Of a stretch of 64,000 nucleotides of DNA, positions 7,258-15,266 are shown one piece after another. The notes under the pieces are model-generated. The model made no database searches and had not been told where the DNA came from. It saw only the letters and a program-made list of their open reading frames with translations. Source of the stretch: Bacteroidetes bacterium UBA7674 (lineage in GTDB: Bacteria; Bacteroidota; Bacteroidia; Chitinophagales; Chitinophagaceae); contig DLHG01000010.1 of assembly GCA_002483105.1 (NCBI GenBank), forward strand, positions 1-64,000, in the 5' to 3' direction. The translations under genes and the position numbers were made by a program. Each line of letters begins with the position of its first letter. The stretch's first letter is position 1.

Positions 7258-9705
7258 ATGCTGCGTAAATCAGGACTAACCATAACCTTATTATTTTTAA
7301 CCATCTGTTCTTTTGCACAGAACGCGACCGTGTTCGGCATTGTAAAGAACGAGGCAGGTGCGGTAATTGAACACGCCACCGTAGCCATAAAGGGAACAGC
7401 CATCGGTATGACAACCGACCCGCAGGGAAGATACAGGCTGGATATCCCCGCTGATAAGACATATACACTGGTGGTGGTCTACGACCTGGACTACAACACA
7501 TATAACAAAGAACTGGAACTTACACCCGGTGAACAACGTCGCATAGACATAGTGCTGAAAAGCAAGAACAATGTGCTGAAAGAGGTTGTCATTAAGCACA
7601 AGCCTGATGAAATAGGCATGGTAGCTATTGATGTGACCAAAACGAGGGAAAACCCAAGTGTCGTAGGCGGAGTAGAAGGCATCATCAAAACGATGGTGGG
7701 TACTAATAACGAACTGACCTCCCAATACACCGTCCGCGGTGGTAACTACGATGAGAACCTGGTCTATGTAAACGACTTTGAGATATACCGCCCCTTCCTT
7801 ACCCGCTCGGGACAGCAGGAAGGTTTGAGTTTTGTGAATAGCGACCTTGTTTCTAATGTCAACTTCTCTGTGGGTGGTTTCCAATCAAAATACGGCGATA
7901 AAATGTCGAGCGTACTGGATGTAGCCTACAAACGCCCGAAGAGTTTTGGTGGCTCTGTAGCATTAAGTATGCTCGGCGCCAGTATGCACCTGGAAGGCGC
8001 TTCAAAAAACGAAAAATTTACTTACCTGCTGGGTGCCCGCCAGAAAAGCAACCAATACATTTTACAATCGCAACCTACAAAGGGCGTCTATAATCCATCA
8101 TTCACCGACGTACAATTATTAGCCAACTTTCGCCCCAGCTTCCAATGGGAATTTGAAGTGATAGGAAACTACGCCCGTAACCGTTTCCACTTTATACCAG
8201 AAGAACAAACCAGCAGCTTTGGTGTAGTGAACCAGGCTTACCAACTTCGTGTCTTCTACGATGGCAGCGAAACCGATCAATTCGATTCACGCTTCGGTGG
8301 TCTCTCTACCACTTACCGCAGCAAGGATTCACTTCTGAAATTGAAACTCCTAGCCTCAGGCTTCCAGACCGACGAGCAAGAGACCTACGATATAGGTGGC
8401 GAATACCTACTCGGCGAACTGGAGACAGACCTCGGCAAAGAAGACTTCGGGCAAGTAAAAACTTACCTCGGTACCGGCGTCATACAAACCCATGCGCGTA
8501 ACTACCTTAATGTAAATGTAGGTACACTCGCGCATCGTGGTAGCTATAACGCGAAGAAACACTACATACTATGGGGTGCTGATGGTATGATAACCAGTAT
8601 CACCGATAAGCTGCACGAATGGGAACGCCGCGACTCTGCAGGCTTCTCTCAACCATACAGCCCCAACGAAGTGAACATGCGGTATTTCTACACCTCATCT
8701 ACTACGTTCGACTATACGCGTGTAAGCGGCTTCCTGCAAGACAACTTCCGCTTCAGCGATTCACTGGATCTTACTATGTCACTCGGTGTGCGGGTGAACT
8801 ATAACTTCCTGAACAACGAATTTATCGCCAGCCCTCGTGGACAACTGGCATACAAACCTAAAGGTGGTAATACCATCTATCGTGCTGCTGCGGGTGTGTA
8901 TGCACAACCTCCTTTCTATCGCGAGATGCGTGACCTGAATGGTGTGGTGAACAAGAACCTGAAAGCACAAAAGTCTGCTCACTATGTATTAGGTGTAGAA
9001 CGCAATTTCAAGGCATTCAAACGTCCGTTCAGGGTAACGGCTGAAGTATATTATAAGCAACTCTGGGACCTGGTGCCCTATGAGTACGACAATGTGCGTA
9101 TCCGTTATTTCGGTCAGAACACAGCTAAGGGTTATGCCTATGGTGGTGAAGTCCGCCTCTTTGGCGATATAGTAAAAGATGCTACCTCGTGGGTCAGCAT
9201 CGGCCTGATGAAGACAGAAGAAGACATCAGCAACGACCAGATCGTTTACAAATCTGCTGCGGGTGCCGACAGTGCTACTGCCTCACCCGGCTATGTACCC
9301 CGCCCTACCGACCAGCGCTTTATGGTAGGTATGTATTTTGAAGACTACCTGCCACGTAATAAGAACTTTAAAATGCACCTGAACCTGCTCTATGCTTCAG
9401 GCTTACCTTTCGGTCCTCCGGATCAAAAACGTTATGGTGATACACTTCGCCTGCCCGACTACAAACGTGTGGATATAGGCTTCTCTGCTTTGCTGCTGGA
9501 TGGCGCTAAGAAAGAGCGTCCTGCACACAGTTTCTTCCGCACATTTGAAAGCATCTGGCTGAGCCTGGAAGTGTTCAACCTCTTAGGTATCCAGAACACC
9601 CTCTCCTACTCCTGGATACAAGACCAGACCTCAGGAGGAACCTACGCAGTACCTAACAGGCTTACTTCGCGGTTGATAAATGCGAAGCTTGTCTTCCGGT
9701 TCTGA
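7258..9705 (+). CDS. TonB-dependent receptor with CarboxypepD_reg-like domain
   Basis: An 815-residue outer-membrane receptor. A signal peptide ends near residue 20 (ICSFAQ). Residues 22-105 form a CarboxypepD_reg-like beta-sandwich (VFGIVKNEAGAVIEHATVAI), residues ~110-230 a plug domain (the QYTVRGGNYDENLVYVND segment), and the rest a 22-strand-type beta-barrel ending in the aromatic NAKLVFRF expected at the C-terminus. Such receptors import siderophores, vitamins or glycans using energy from TonB-ExbBD. No SusD-like partner gene is adjacent, so it is not a standard SusCD glycan locus and its substrate cannot be named. It ends shortly before a strong terminator at 9740-9772. Confidence 0.94.
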   Translation: MLRKSGLTITLLFLTICSFAQNATVFGIVKNEAGAVIEHATVAIKGTAIGMTTDPQGRYRLDIPADKTYTLVVVYDLDYNTYNKELELTPGEQRRIDIVLKSKNNVLKEVVIKHKPDEIGMVAIDVTKTRENPSVVGGVEGIIKTMVGTNNELTSQYTVRGGNYDENLVYVNDFEIYRPFLTRSGQQEGLSFVNSDLVSNVNFSVGGFQSKYGDKMSSVLDVAYKRPKSFGGSVALSMLGASMHLEGASKNEKFTYLLGARQKSNQYILQSQPTKGVYNPSFTDVQLLANFRPSFQWEFEVIGNYARNRFHFIPEEQTSSFGVVNQAYQLRVFYDGSETDQFDSRFGGLSTTYRSKDSLLKLKLLASGFQTDEQETYDIGGEYLLGELETDLGKEDFGQVKTYLGTGVIQTHARNYLNVNVGTLAHRGSYNAKKHYILWGADGMITSITDKLHEWERRDSAGFSQPYSPNEVNMRYFYTSSTTFDYTRVSGFLQDNFRFSDSLDLTMSLGVRVNYNFLNNEFIASPRGQLAYKPKGGNTIYRAAAGVYAQPPFYREMRDLNGVVNKNLKAQKSAHYVLGVERNFKAFKRPFRVTAEVYYKQLWDLVPYEYDNVRIRYFGQNTAKGYAYGGEVRLFGDIVKDATSWVSIGLMKTEEDISNDQIVYKSAAGADSATASPGYVPRPTDQRFMVGMYFEDYLPRNKNFKMHLNLLYASGLPFGPPDQKRYGDTLRLPDYKRVDIGFSALLLDGAKKERPAHSFFRTFESIWLSLEVFNLLGIQNTLSYSWIQDQTSGGTYAVPNRLTSRLINAKLVFRF

Positions 9706-9739
9706 CGACCTAATAATTAATTCTCTCGATACTTTTTCT

Positions 9740-9772
9740 AAACCCCTTGCCAGTCAAGGGGTTTGTTTTTTT
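9740..9772 (+). terminator. Intrinsic terminator after the TonB receptor
   Basis: A perfect 10-bp stem (AAACCCCTTG, loop CCAGT, CAAGGGGTTT) is followed by a run of T residues, 34 bp after the receptor stop codon. Confidence 0.9.
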
Positions 9773-9773
9773 G

Positions 9774-9927
9774 GTGGTGTATAAGTGGTTGACGTGTGGT
9801 TCATAAGTGGTGTACAGGTGGTTGCGAAGTGGTTCACAGGTGGTTGCGAAGTGGTTCACAGGTGGTGTACAGGTGGTTCACATATGGTGTACAAGTGGTG
9901 CATGAATGGTGTATGCATGGTGCATTA
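9774..9927. repeat. Fourteen-unit 11-bp tandem repeat array
   Basis: Fourteen consecutive units of exactly 11 bp, consensus GTGGTKYACAR, with no insertion or deletion across 154 bp. Units one to ten and unit twelve hold the GTGGT or close core best; the last four drift to ATGGTG. The pair GTGGTTGCGAA-GTGGTTCACAG occurs twice in a row (9818-9839 and 9840-9861), showing duplication of a 22-bp block. The array starts two bases after the receptor terminator. An open frame crosses it on the plus strand, but 11 is not a multiple of three and the product is an unnatural W/V/H-rich peptide, so the array is treated as non-coding. Function unknown. Confidence 0.9.
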
Positions 9928-10369
9928 CCTTACGATAGAACAGCACTTAATTCAAAAGTAAATCCGGGCAGCCTGTTTTTGAGCTAAACACAGTAGTAGC
10001 AAGGGTTTCAGAATTTCAAACTACCATATAGCTACCACAAAGGTTAATCTAACTTCCACAAATGTAAAGTACAGGTTAACCCAACTTCCATAAAGGTTAA
10101 TCTAACTTCCATAAAAGTGCATTTTTCAACTGGTTATTAACTTTTGAATGTGGAAGTGTGTTGTGAGGCACAAGTTCGCTACTCACAAATGCCATAGCTG
10201 CAAACTTGCGCCAACATAGTTTTTCTTCAAAGAACAAATGTAAAGTTACGAAGAAGATAGAGTGTGATGTGTGCGTGTGGATATGTTTTAGAGAGTGTTA
10301 GACGTGATGTTGATGCCACAGCTAAAATGACATTACTACAAGAAAAAACTATTCTACCAGCACCTACTA
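9928..10369. other. Non-coding stretch, repeats only
   Basis: No credible gene was seen on either strand between the 11-bp array and the palindromic element at 10370. Besides the AGGTTAA copies listed separately, the 13-mer ACAAATGTAAAGT occurs at 10058-10070 and again at 10234-10246. On the minus strand both contain TACATTTG, a formal match to the -7 promoter box, but no gene lies downstream of them, so they may be chance matches or start a small RNA. Confidence 0.55.
10041..10111. repeat. Three copies of an 18-bp direct repeat
   Basis: AGGTTAATCTAACTTCCA occurs at 10041-10058 and 10094-10111, with a variant AGGTTAACCCAACTTCCA at 10073-10090. Starts are 32 and 21 bp apart. The unit holds the imperfect palindrome GGTTAA/TTAACC in the middle copy. 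No function known. Confidence 0.75.
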
Positions 10370-10463
10370 CTTGTCATGTTGAGCATAGCGAAACATCTGT
10401 CCACATAAGCAGACAACGCGAATACCCATGTGGACAGATCCTTCCTGCCGTCAGGATGACAAG
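10370..10463. repeat. REP/MITE-like palindromic intergenic element
   Basis: A bipartite inverted repeat: CTTGTCAT (10370-10377) pairs with ATGACAAG (10456-10463), and ATCTGTCCACAT (10395-10406) with ATGTGGACAGAT (10428-10439). The outer part GTCATGTTGAGC...GTCAGGATGAC resembles a dispersed palindromic element widespread in bacterial genomes whose spurious translation reads CHVEHSETS; that resemblance is from memory. It lacks a transposase and is likely a non-autonomous element. A short open frame across it (10264-10470) is not treated as a gene. Confidence 0.75.
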
Positions 10464-10476
10464 AGGATAAACACAA

Positions 10477-10508
10477 AAAAATAGCTACCCGACTGAGTAG
10501 CTATTTTT
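10477..10508. terminator. Bidirectional-looking terminator
   Basis: A perfect 12-bp stem (AAAAATAGCTAC, 8-base loop, GTAGCTATTTTT) with T runs in both directions, 87 bp beyond the lpdA stop. It most likely ends the minus-strand lpdA transcript. Confidence 0.75.
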
Positions 10509-10549
10509 GTACTTACTAAATATCAAATGTTTTATGCCGGTGTTACGCA

Positions 10550-10571
10550 GGGCAACCGCAAGGGATTGCCC
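10550..10571. repeat. Short palindromic repeat (GGGCAA...TTGCCC)
   Basis: GGGCAACCGCAAGGGATTGCCC is an imperfect palindrome in the gap after lpdA. Its translation (QGNRKGLPL) is one often seen in spurious short proteins, which suggests a dispersed intergenic repeat family; this is from memory and needs a genome search. Confidence 0.5.
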
Positions 10572-10594
10572 CTACATGTCAGGCAACAAATTAA

Positions 10595-12001
10595 TTACAA
10601 ATGTATCGCTTCACCGAGCGCTACTTCTATTGCGTCTTTTACGCTTTCGCTCATGGTTGGGTGCGGATGGATGCTATCCAGCACTTCCTGCCATGTAGTT
10701 TCCAGCTTGCGGGCAACAACAGTTTCTGCTATCAGTTCCGTTACGTTAGCACCTATCATGTGCGTACCCAGCCACTCACCGTACTTCGCATCAAATATCA
10801 CTTTTACAAAACCTTCCGGTGTACCGGCAGCGCTTGCTTTACCTGAAGCAGAGAACGGGAACTTACCCACCTTTACTTCGTAGCCTGCTTCCTTAGCTTG
10901 CTTTTCCGTCATACCCACAGAGGCTACCTCAGGAGTGCAATAAGTACAACCCGGTACATTGCCGTAGTCCAGTGGTTCCGGCTGATGGTGATGTTTGCCA
11001 TCTGCCTTCGCGAAAGCCTCTACGCATATCACCGCTTCTTTAGAAGCAACGTGCGCCAATGCCTGACCCGGAACGCAATCGCCGATAGCATAGATGCCGT
11101 CAACGTTTGTTTTGTAATATTTATCTACCGTTATCTTGCCTTTGTCGGTTTTCACACCCACACCTTCAAGACCAATGTTCTCAATGTTTGCTACCACACC
11201 TACCGCGCTCAGTACTACGTCAGCTTCCAGTACTTCTTCACCAGCGGCTGTCTTCACAGTTGCTTTTACTCCGCCTTTTGTAGACTCCACTTTCTCTACA
11301 GAAGCGTTGGTCATGATAGTGATGCCCTTCTTCTTAAAGCTCTTTTCCAGTTCTTTAGAGATATCCTCATCTTCTACCGGAACAATGCGCGGCATGAACT
11401 CAACGATGGTCACCTTAGTACCGATACTGTGGTAGAAGTAAGCGAACTCCACTCCTATCGCACCGGAACCAACTACTATCATTGACTTAGGTTGCGTAGG
11501 CAATACCATTGCTTCACGGTAACCGATGATGTTCTTACCATCTATCGGCAGGTTAGGCAGTTGACGCGCGCGTCCGCCTGTAGCTATAATGATGTGTTTC
11601 GCAGGATGAGCAGTTGTTTTACCATCAGAACCTGTTACTTCTACTTCTTTTTTGTTATTCACTTTACCCATTCCTGTAAGAACATCTATCTTGTTCTTCT
11701 TCATCAGGAACTGGATGCCTTTACTCATTTTGTCGGCTACCCCGCGGCTACGTTTTACGATACCACCGAAATCGGCCTTGAAGTCGCTTACCTGTATACC
11801 GTAGTCGGCAGCGTGGTTCATGTAGTCCATTACCTGTGCAGACTTCAATAAAGCTTTTGTAGGGATACAGCCCCAGTTCAGGCAGATGCCGCCCAGGCTT
11901 TCACGTTCTACAATAGCTGTTTTATAACCTAATTGAGATGCACGGATAGCTGCCACGTATCCACCGGGGCCACTACCTATTACGATCACGTCGTATGCCA
12001 T
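10595..12001 (-). CDS. lpdA: Dihydrolipoyl dehydrogenase (E3)
   Basis: A 468-residue flavoprotein disulfide reductase that reoxidises dihydrolipoamide in the 2-oxoacid dehydrogenase and glycine cleavage complexes, with NAD+ as acceptor. Visible signatures are the N-terminal FAD dinucleotide fold (VIVIGSGPGGYVAAI), the redox-active disulfide GGICLNWGCIPTK near residues 38-50, the NAD fold (IVVGSGAIGVEFA) near 180, the second FAD motif YAIGDC near 310, and the C-terminal catalytic HPHPTMSE in which the histidine acts as base for the partner subunit. Length is standard. A TACATTTG box lies 45-52 nt upstream of the ATG. A lipoylation gene, lipB, lies about 4 kb away in the same orientation, but not in the same operon. 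Confidence 0.98.
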   Translation of the reverse strand: MAYDVIVIGSGPGGYVAAIRASQLGYKTAIVERESLGGICLNWGCIPTKALLKSAQVMDYMNHAADYGIQVSDFKADFGGIVKRSRGVADKMSKGIQFLMKKNKIDVLTGMGKVNNKKEVEVTGSDGKTTAHPAKHIIIATGGRARQLPNLPIDGKNIIGYREAMVLPTQPKSMIVVGSGAIGVEFAYFYHSIGTKVTIVEFMPRIVPVEDEDISKELEKSFKKKGITIMTNASVEKVESTKGGVKATVKTAAGEEVLEADVVLSAVGVVANIENIGLEGVGVKTDKGKITVDKYYKTNVDGIYAIGDCVPGQALAHVASKEAVICVEAFAKADGKHHHQPEPLDYGNVPGCTYCTPEVASVGMTEKQAKEAGYEVKVGKFPFSASGKASAAGTPEGFVKVIFDAKYGEWLGTHMIGANVTELIAETVVARKLETTWQEVLDSIHPHPTMSESVKDAIEVALGEAIHL

Positions 12002-12045
12002 AAAGAGGGAAATTTTTAAGATTTAAGCTTTGCAATATAACGCGA

Positions 12046-12053
12046 CAAATGTA
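12046..12053 (-). promoter_or_regulatory. -7 promoter box (TACATTTG) upstream of lpdA
   Basis: Minus-strand TACATTTG matches TAnnTTTG. It lies 45 nt before the lpdA start codon at 12001. Confidence 0.55.
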
Positions 12054-12066
12054 GCTTTTTTTCAGA

Positions 12067-12110
12067 GAAGAGTGAATAGTGAATAACGAATAGAGAATAA
12101 TGAATATTGA
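12067..12110. repeat. Degenerate GAATA-type short repeat
   Basis: Between lpdA and the next minus-strand gene the plus strand reads repeated AGTGAATA, AACGAATA, AGAGAATA and AATGAATA units of about 8-9 bp. It is low-complexity and non-coding. Confidence 0.6.
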
Positions 12111-12132
12111 TGGTGTGGGATTGTACGCGAGT

Positions 12133-12193
12133 GGACCCACCCCGGTCCCGACAAAAGGTCGGCACCACCCCTCCCTGAAAATAGAGAGGGGAG
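12133..12193. repeat. CACCCC-type palindromic intergenic element
   Basis: A C-rich stretch with two nested hairpins: CCGAC/GTCGG around AAAAG, and CCCCTC (12168-12173) with GAGGGG (12186-12191). A related CTCCCC/GGGGAG palindrome follows the gene ending at 50582. It resembles intergenic repeats scattered in Bacteroidota genomes; the family assignment is from memory. Confidence 0.5.
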
Positions 12194-12221
12194 TTAGTAT
12201 ACGAGTACCTTTAAAACAAAA

Positions 12222-12248
12222 CAGGCTTTCCGCCCCATGGAAAGCCTG
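12222..12248 (-). terminator. Intrinsic terminator after the small membrane protein gene
   Basis: A perfect 10-bp stem (CAGGCTTTCC, loop GCCCCAT, GGAAAGCCTG). Read on the minus strand it is followed by TTTTGTTTTAAA and lies 50 bp beyond the stop at 12298. Confidence 0.8.
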
Positions 12249-12297
12249 CCTATTCTATTATTCCAGTTATGAATAATATCTTAAATAAATAAATTGA

Positions 12298-12510
12298 CTA
12301 GTGTGGCATACGGCCGTTAGCTTCTGCCTTGCGCCTGTGCGGTTTGCTGTCTCCACGATAGGTGGGTGCAAATGCCTTATGGTTTTGTCCAGGTTCGTCC
12401 ACATTACCCTCTCTCCGTTGCTTTACATACCTATATATCCTCATAGCGGGATATGCCAATGCTCCTGCGGCTAGTAGCGCCAAACCTGCGTTTCTTACTG
12501 TCTTGTTCAT
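12298..12510 (-). CDS. Small single-pass membrane protein, unknown
   Basis: A 70-residue protein with an ATG start. Residues 8-27 (GLALLAAGALAYPAMRIYRY) form one short hydrophobic helix, followed by a strongly basic, proline- and histidine-containing tail (KQRRE, KPHRRK). It is placed between two strong minus-strand terminators (12563-12598 upstream, 12222-12248 downstream), which supports a separate small transcription unit. No family is recognised; a membrane-anchored nucleic-acid- or lipid-binding role would be a guess. The short length leaves some doubt that it is a gene. Confidence 0.6.
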   Translation of the reverse strand: MNKTVRNAGLALLAAGALAYPAMRIYRYVKQRREGNVDEPGQNHKAFAPTYRGDSKPHRRKAEANGRMPH

Positions 12511-12562
12511 AATTTAATGTTTTTAGGACTGATATATAAGTCATAAAAACCCTGCCAATACA

Positions 12563-12598
12563 AAGAGCCGTCCCAACCAAAAGGTCGGGACGGCTCTT
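12563..12598 (-). terminator. Strong terminator after the amino acid permease
   Basis: A perfect 12-bp stem (AAGAGCCGTCCC with GGGACGGCTCTT) whose 12-base loop contains a further ACC/GGT pairing. It lies 28 bp beyond the permease stop codon. The minus-strand tail is TTGTATTGG, only moderately T-rich. Confidence 0.8.
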
Positions 12599-12625
12599 AT
12601 AAAACTATTTATATAAAAATTTATT

Positions 12626-14275
12626 CTATTCTGCCTTTTTCTTGCCCATAGTAGAAGTGAACAGGAAAAGGATGGCATGCACAATAGCAAAGCCCATAGA
12701 GAACTTATACAGTATGTCATCATCAGCATTAGGATCGCTGTGATGTATCATAGCCACTACAGCCAGCAGTATAGCAAGGGCTATACCTGTGAACGAAACT
12801 GTTTTAAAGCTCTTATTCAGGAAGTTACCTGCATTCAAAACGCTATTCTTCATACCGTAGAACAGGTACACATCAAGGCCTATGATCATCCATACCACAA
12901 GACGTATCCATGTATCTGCAGGCAGGAATACCATCATGAACAGGCAAACACCAATACCCAGGATAGGAACCAACGGAACCAGCGGTGTACGGAAAGCTCG
13001 CGGAGCATCCGGCATCTTTTTACGCATTACCATTACACCTACGCAGACCAATATGAACGCGAAGAGCGTACCGATACTGGTCATCTCCCCTACCACGCGG
13101 GCAGGAACGAAAGCAGCGAACAAGCTCACGAACATCATAAACAGGAAGTTGTTCTTGGCCGGGGTTCGAAACTTAGCATGTACATCAGAGAACACCTTAG
13201 GTATCAGTCCGTCCTTACTCATAGAGAAGAACACACGCGACTGGCCCATCAGCATCACCAGTATTACAGAAGAATAACCCGCAAGGATAGCAATAACGAT
13301 AGCCGTATTCAGCCATGGATAGTCAGGTTTTACTATACCGTCTGCGCCCATCTGGCCCATTTGCTCGATAGCTACTTTTACAGGAGCTATACCATCTTTA
13401 CCCGCAAACATACTATAGTTGGCTACACCCGTCATAACGTGTGCGAAGAGTATATATAAGACCGTACAGATACCTAGTGAGACCAGGATACCTATCGGCA
13501 TAGCCTTCTTAGGGTTTTTGGTTTCCTGTGCTGCTGTAGACACCGCATCAAAACCAATATATGCGAAGAATACGATAGCCGCAGCGCGAACAACACCGCT
13601 CATACCGAACTCACCGAATGTACCTGTATTCTCAGGAATGTATGGCGTATAGTTCTCAGGATGGATGTACTGCCAGCCCAATACAATGAACACCAGTACT
13701 ACAGTCACTTTCAGTGCTACTATGACACCATTGAATACAGCAGATTCCTTGGTACCGCGCATCAGCAACAGCGACATCAACAGTACAATAAAGACCGCAG
13801 GCACGTTGATCATACCGCCATCAAAAGGTGAAGCGGTGAATTGGGGATCAATATGAATATTGAAGTCCTCCAATAATTTGACCAGGTACCGCGACCAACT
13901 GATGGACACCGTAGCTGCACCAACCGCATATTCCAATACCAGATCCCAACCAATGATCCAGGCAATGAACTCACCCATGGTAGCGAAAGAATAAGTATAC
14001 GCACTACCCGCAACCGGTATCATAGAAGCAAACTCTGCATAGCAAAGTCCCGCAAATGCACAACCCAGTGCTGCGATAATGAATGATATAGTAATAGCCG
14101 GGCCGGCATTGGCAGCGGCTGCTCCACCCGTAATAGAAAAGAGACCGGCACCAATAATAGCACCAATACCCAATGCTACCAGTGAGGTGGCGGTAAGTGT
14201 TTTCTTTAAGCCCTTTTCCGAGTCTGACGCTTCTGCAAGCAGCAGGTTCAGTGGCTTTCTGACAAATAATCCCAT
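12626..14275 (-). CDS. APC-superfamily amino acid permease
   Basis: A 549-residue inner-membrane transporter with about 12-14 hydrophobic helices. It has the hallmarks of the cationic amino acid transporter branch of the APC superfamily: the first-helix IGAIIGAGLFSITG motif near residue 38, the conserved AGLCYAEFASMIPVAGSAYTYS region near 95, and the FFAYIGFDAVSTAAQETKNPKKAMP loop after helix six that is highly conserved in this family. It is expected to import amino acids by proton coupling; the substrate cannot be assigned from sequence alone. It is a single-gene unit bounded by the terminator at 12563-12598. Confidence 0.93.
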   Translation of the reverse strand: MGLFVRKPLNLLLAEASDSEKGLKKTLTATSLVALGIGAIIGAGLFSITGGAAAANAGPAITISFIIAALGCAFAGLCYAEFASMIPVAGSAYTYSFATMGEFIAWIIGWDLVLEYAVGAATVSISWSRYLVKLLEDFNIHIDPQFTASPFDGGMINVPAVFIVLLMSLLLMRGTKESAVFNGVIVALKVTVVLVFIVLGWQYIHPENYTPYIPENTGTFGEFGMSGVVRAAAIVFFAYIGFDAVSTAAQETKNPKKAMPIGILVSLGICTVLYILFAHVMTGVANYSMFAGKDGIAPVKVAIEQMGQMGADGIVKPDYPWLNTAIVIAILAGYSSVILVMLMGQSRVFFSMSKDGLIPKVFSDVHAKFRTPAKNNFLFMMFVSLFAAFVPARVVGEMTSIGTLFAFILVCVGVMVMRKKMPDAPRAFRTPLVPLVPILGIGVCLFMMVFLPADTWIRLVVWMIIGLDVYLFYGMKNSVLNAGNFLNKSFKTVSFTGIALAILLAVVAMIHHSDPNADDDILYKFSMGFAIVHAILFLFTSTMGKKKAE

Positions 14276-14419
14276 ATTAATTTAATATAGCCACCAAACT
14301 ATACATAAAATGTGTAAACCCCAAACACATATAGCCCCTTGTGCATAAGTAGCTGATATATAGTGTTAAAGTCACTTCAAAAGCGGGATTTCTCAGAGCG
14401 GTGTTTCGTGATTTTTCAG

Positions 14420-14427
14420 TAGGTTTG
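14420..14427 (+). promoter_or_regulatory. -7 promoter box (TAGGTTTG), probably leaderless
   Basis: Exact TAnnTTTG match ending five bases before the ATG at 14433, which predicts a leaderless transcript for the secreted protein gene. Confidence 0.6.
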
Positions 14428-14432
14428 CGACC

Positions 14433-15191
14433 ATGTTTTTGAGGAATCTTTGCCTTTCGGCGTTTATTATATTTTCGGTTTTTATTACGAGTGAGAGTAA
14501 GGCACAGACGGCACCATTGCTACCAAGTATAGCCGTAGGAACTGAACAAGCGATCAATTTCCTTACCTGGAACTGCCAGTATGATGGTATCAAGTCTATT
14601 GCCGTGCAACGCTCGGGTGATAGTATCTATAACTACCTCACCATTGGCTATGTAAAGAAAACCAAGCAAGGCATTCAATCCTATATAGATGGCCACCCCC
14701 TGCCGGGTAAAAACTTCTACCGATTATATATCGCCTTCAACAGCGATCTTACCTGGTATAGTAACCGTGTGCGGGTAAATGTAGATAGTAATACCCTGCT
14801 GATGCAAAGCATGGTGTTGCCACCAAATGATTCGCTACAGAAGTACATATCTAATGACGATACGGACAACCCGCTGAAAGAGATCATCAGCAAGATGTCC
14901 TTTACTACATCTTACGAAGCAGACCCGAACGCATTCAGCTACATCAAGTCGCAATACATATATACCAACCCGCTGACGGGCCACGTAAATATGGAACTGC
15001 CTGATGTAAGGAGCCAGCGCTACAACGTGAAGTTCTATGATCAGAAAGAAAGAGAGATACTGGACGTGCCGCGTGTAACCGCATCACCCGCCATTATTGA
15101 TAAAAGGAATTTCCAGAAGAAAGGTATCTACAAGTTTGTTCTGAGGAGAAATACTACGATGCTGGAAACGGGGTATATTACGATATACTAG
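14433..15191 (+). CDS. Secreted protein with FN3-like repeat, unknown function
   Basis: A 252-residue protein with a signal peptide (hydrophobic run LCLSAFIIFSVFI, cleavage after SKAQ near residue 25). Residues 40-115 contain LTWNCQYDGIKSIAVQRSGD...SYIDGHPLPGKNFYRLYI, a layout familiar from the fibronectin-like modules placed before T9SS sorting domains in Bacteroidota. The sorting domain itself is missing: the protein ends in a beta-prone segment (GIYKFVLRRNTTMLETGYITIY). It could therefore stay in the periplasm. The start is supported by the -7 box immediately upstream. It converges with the membrane protein gene at 15267. Confidence 0.85.
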   Translation: MFLRNLCLSAFIIFSVFITSESKAQTAPLLPSIAVGTEQAINFLTWNCQYDGIKSIAVQRSGDSIYNYLTIGYVKKTKQGIQSYIDGHPLPGKNFYRLYIAFNSDLTWYSNRVRVNVDSNTLLMQSMVLPPNDSLQKYISNDDTDNPLKEIISKMSFTTSYEADPNAFSYIKSQYIYTNPLTGHVNMELPDVRSQRYNVKFYDQKEREILDVPRVTASPAIIDKRNFQKKGIYKFVLRRNTTMLETGYITIY

Positions 15192-15196
15192 GGCTC

Positions 15197-15257
15197 GGTA
15201 CTCGTTTCTCGATACTGGATACTCGTTTCTCGATGCTGGATACTTGATGCTCGATCT
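15197..15257. repeat. Degenerate 20-21 bp tandem repeat
   Basis: GGTACTCGTTTCTCGATACT (15197-15216) is followed by GGATACTCGTTTCTCGATGCT and a diverged third copy GGATACTTGATGCTCGAT. A related GGATGCTGGATACTCGATGC occurs at 20488-20507, also between convergent genes. No hairpin terminator is seen here. Confidence 0.7.
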
Positions 15258-15266
15258 TTAAGGGAA

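Noticed and set aside
7297..7884. 195-codon minus-strand frame opposite the TonB receptor
   Set aside because: It is antisense to the carboxypeptidase-like and plug domains of a well-supported receptor.
9774..9927. CRISPR array
   Set aside because: The units are 11 bp and directly adjacent; there are no 25-40 bp spacers, no conserved long repeats and no cas gene nearby.
9796..9987. Small coding gene across the 11-bp repeats
   Set aside because: The frame is open only because the repeat lacks stops; the product is a W/V/H/C-rich peptide with no start signal, directly after a terminator.
10264..10470. 68-codon gene
   Set aside because: It crosses a palindromic repeat and yields the CHVEHSETS peptide typical of spurious translations of this element.
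10527..10883. 118-codon plus-strand gene overlapping the end of lpdA
   Set aside because: Most of it is antisense to lpdA, whose minus-strand frame is fully supported by motifs; its 5' part crosses the GGGCAA/TTGCCC repeat.
12677..13459. 260-codon plus-strand frame
   Set aside because: It is antisense to the amino acid permease and its product is very rich in H, Y and R, as expected for the reverse of hydrophobic helices.
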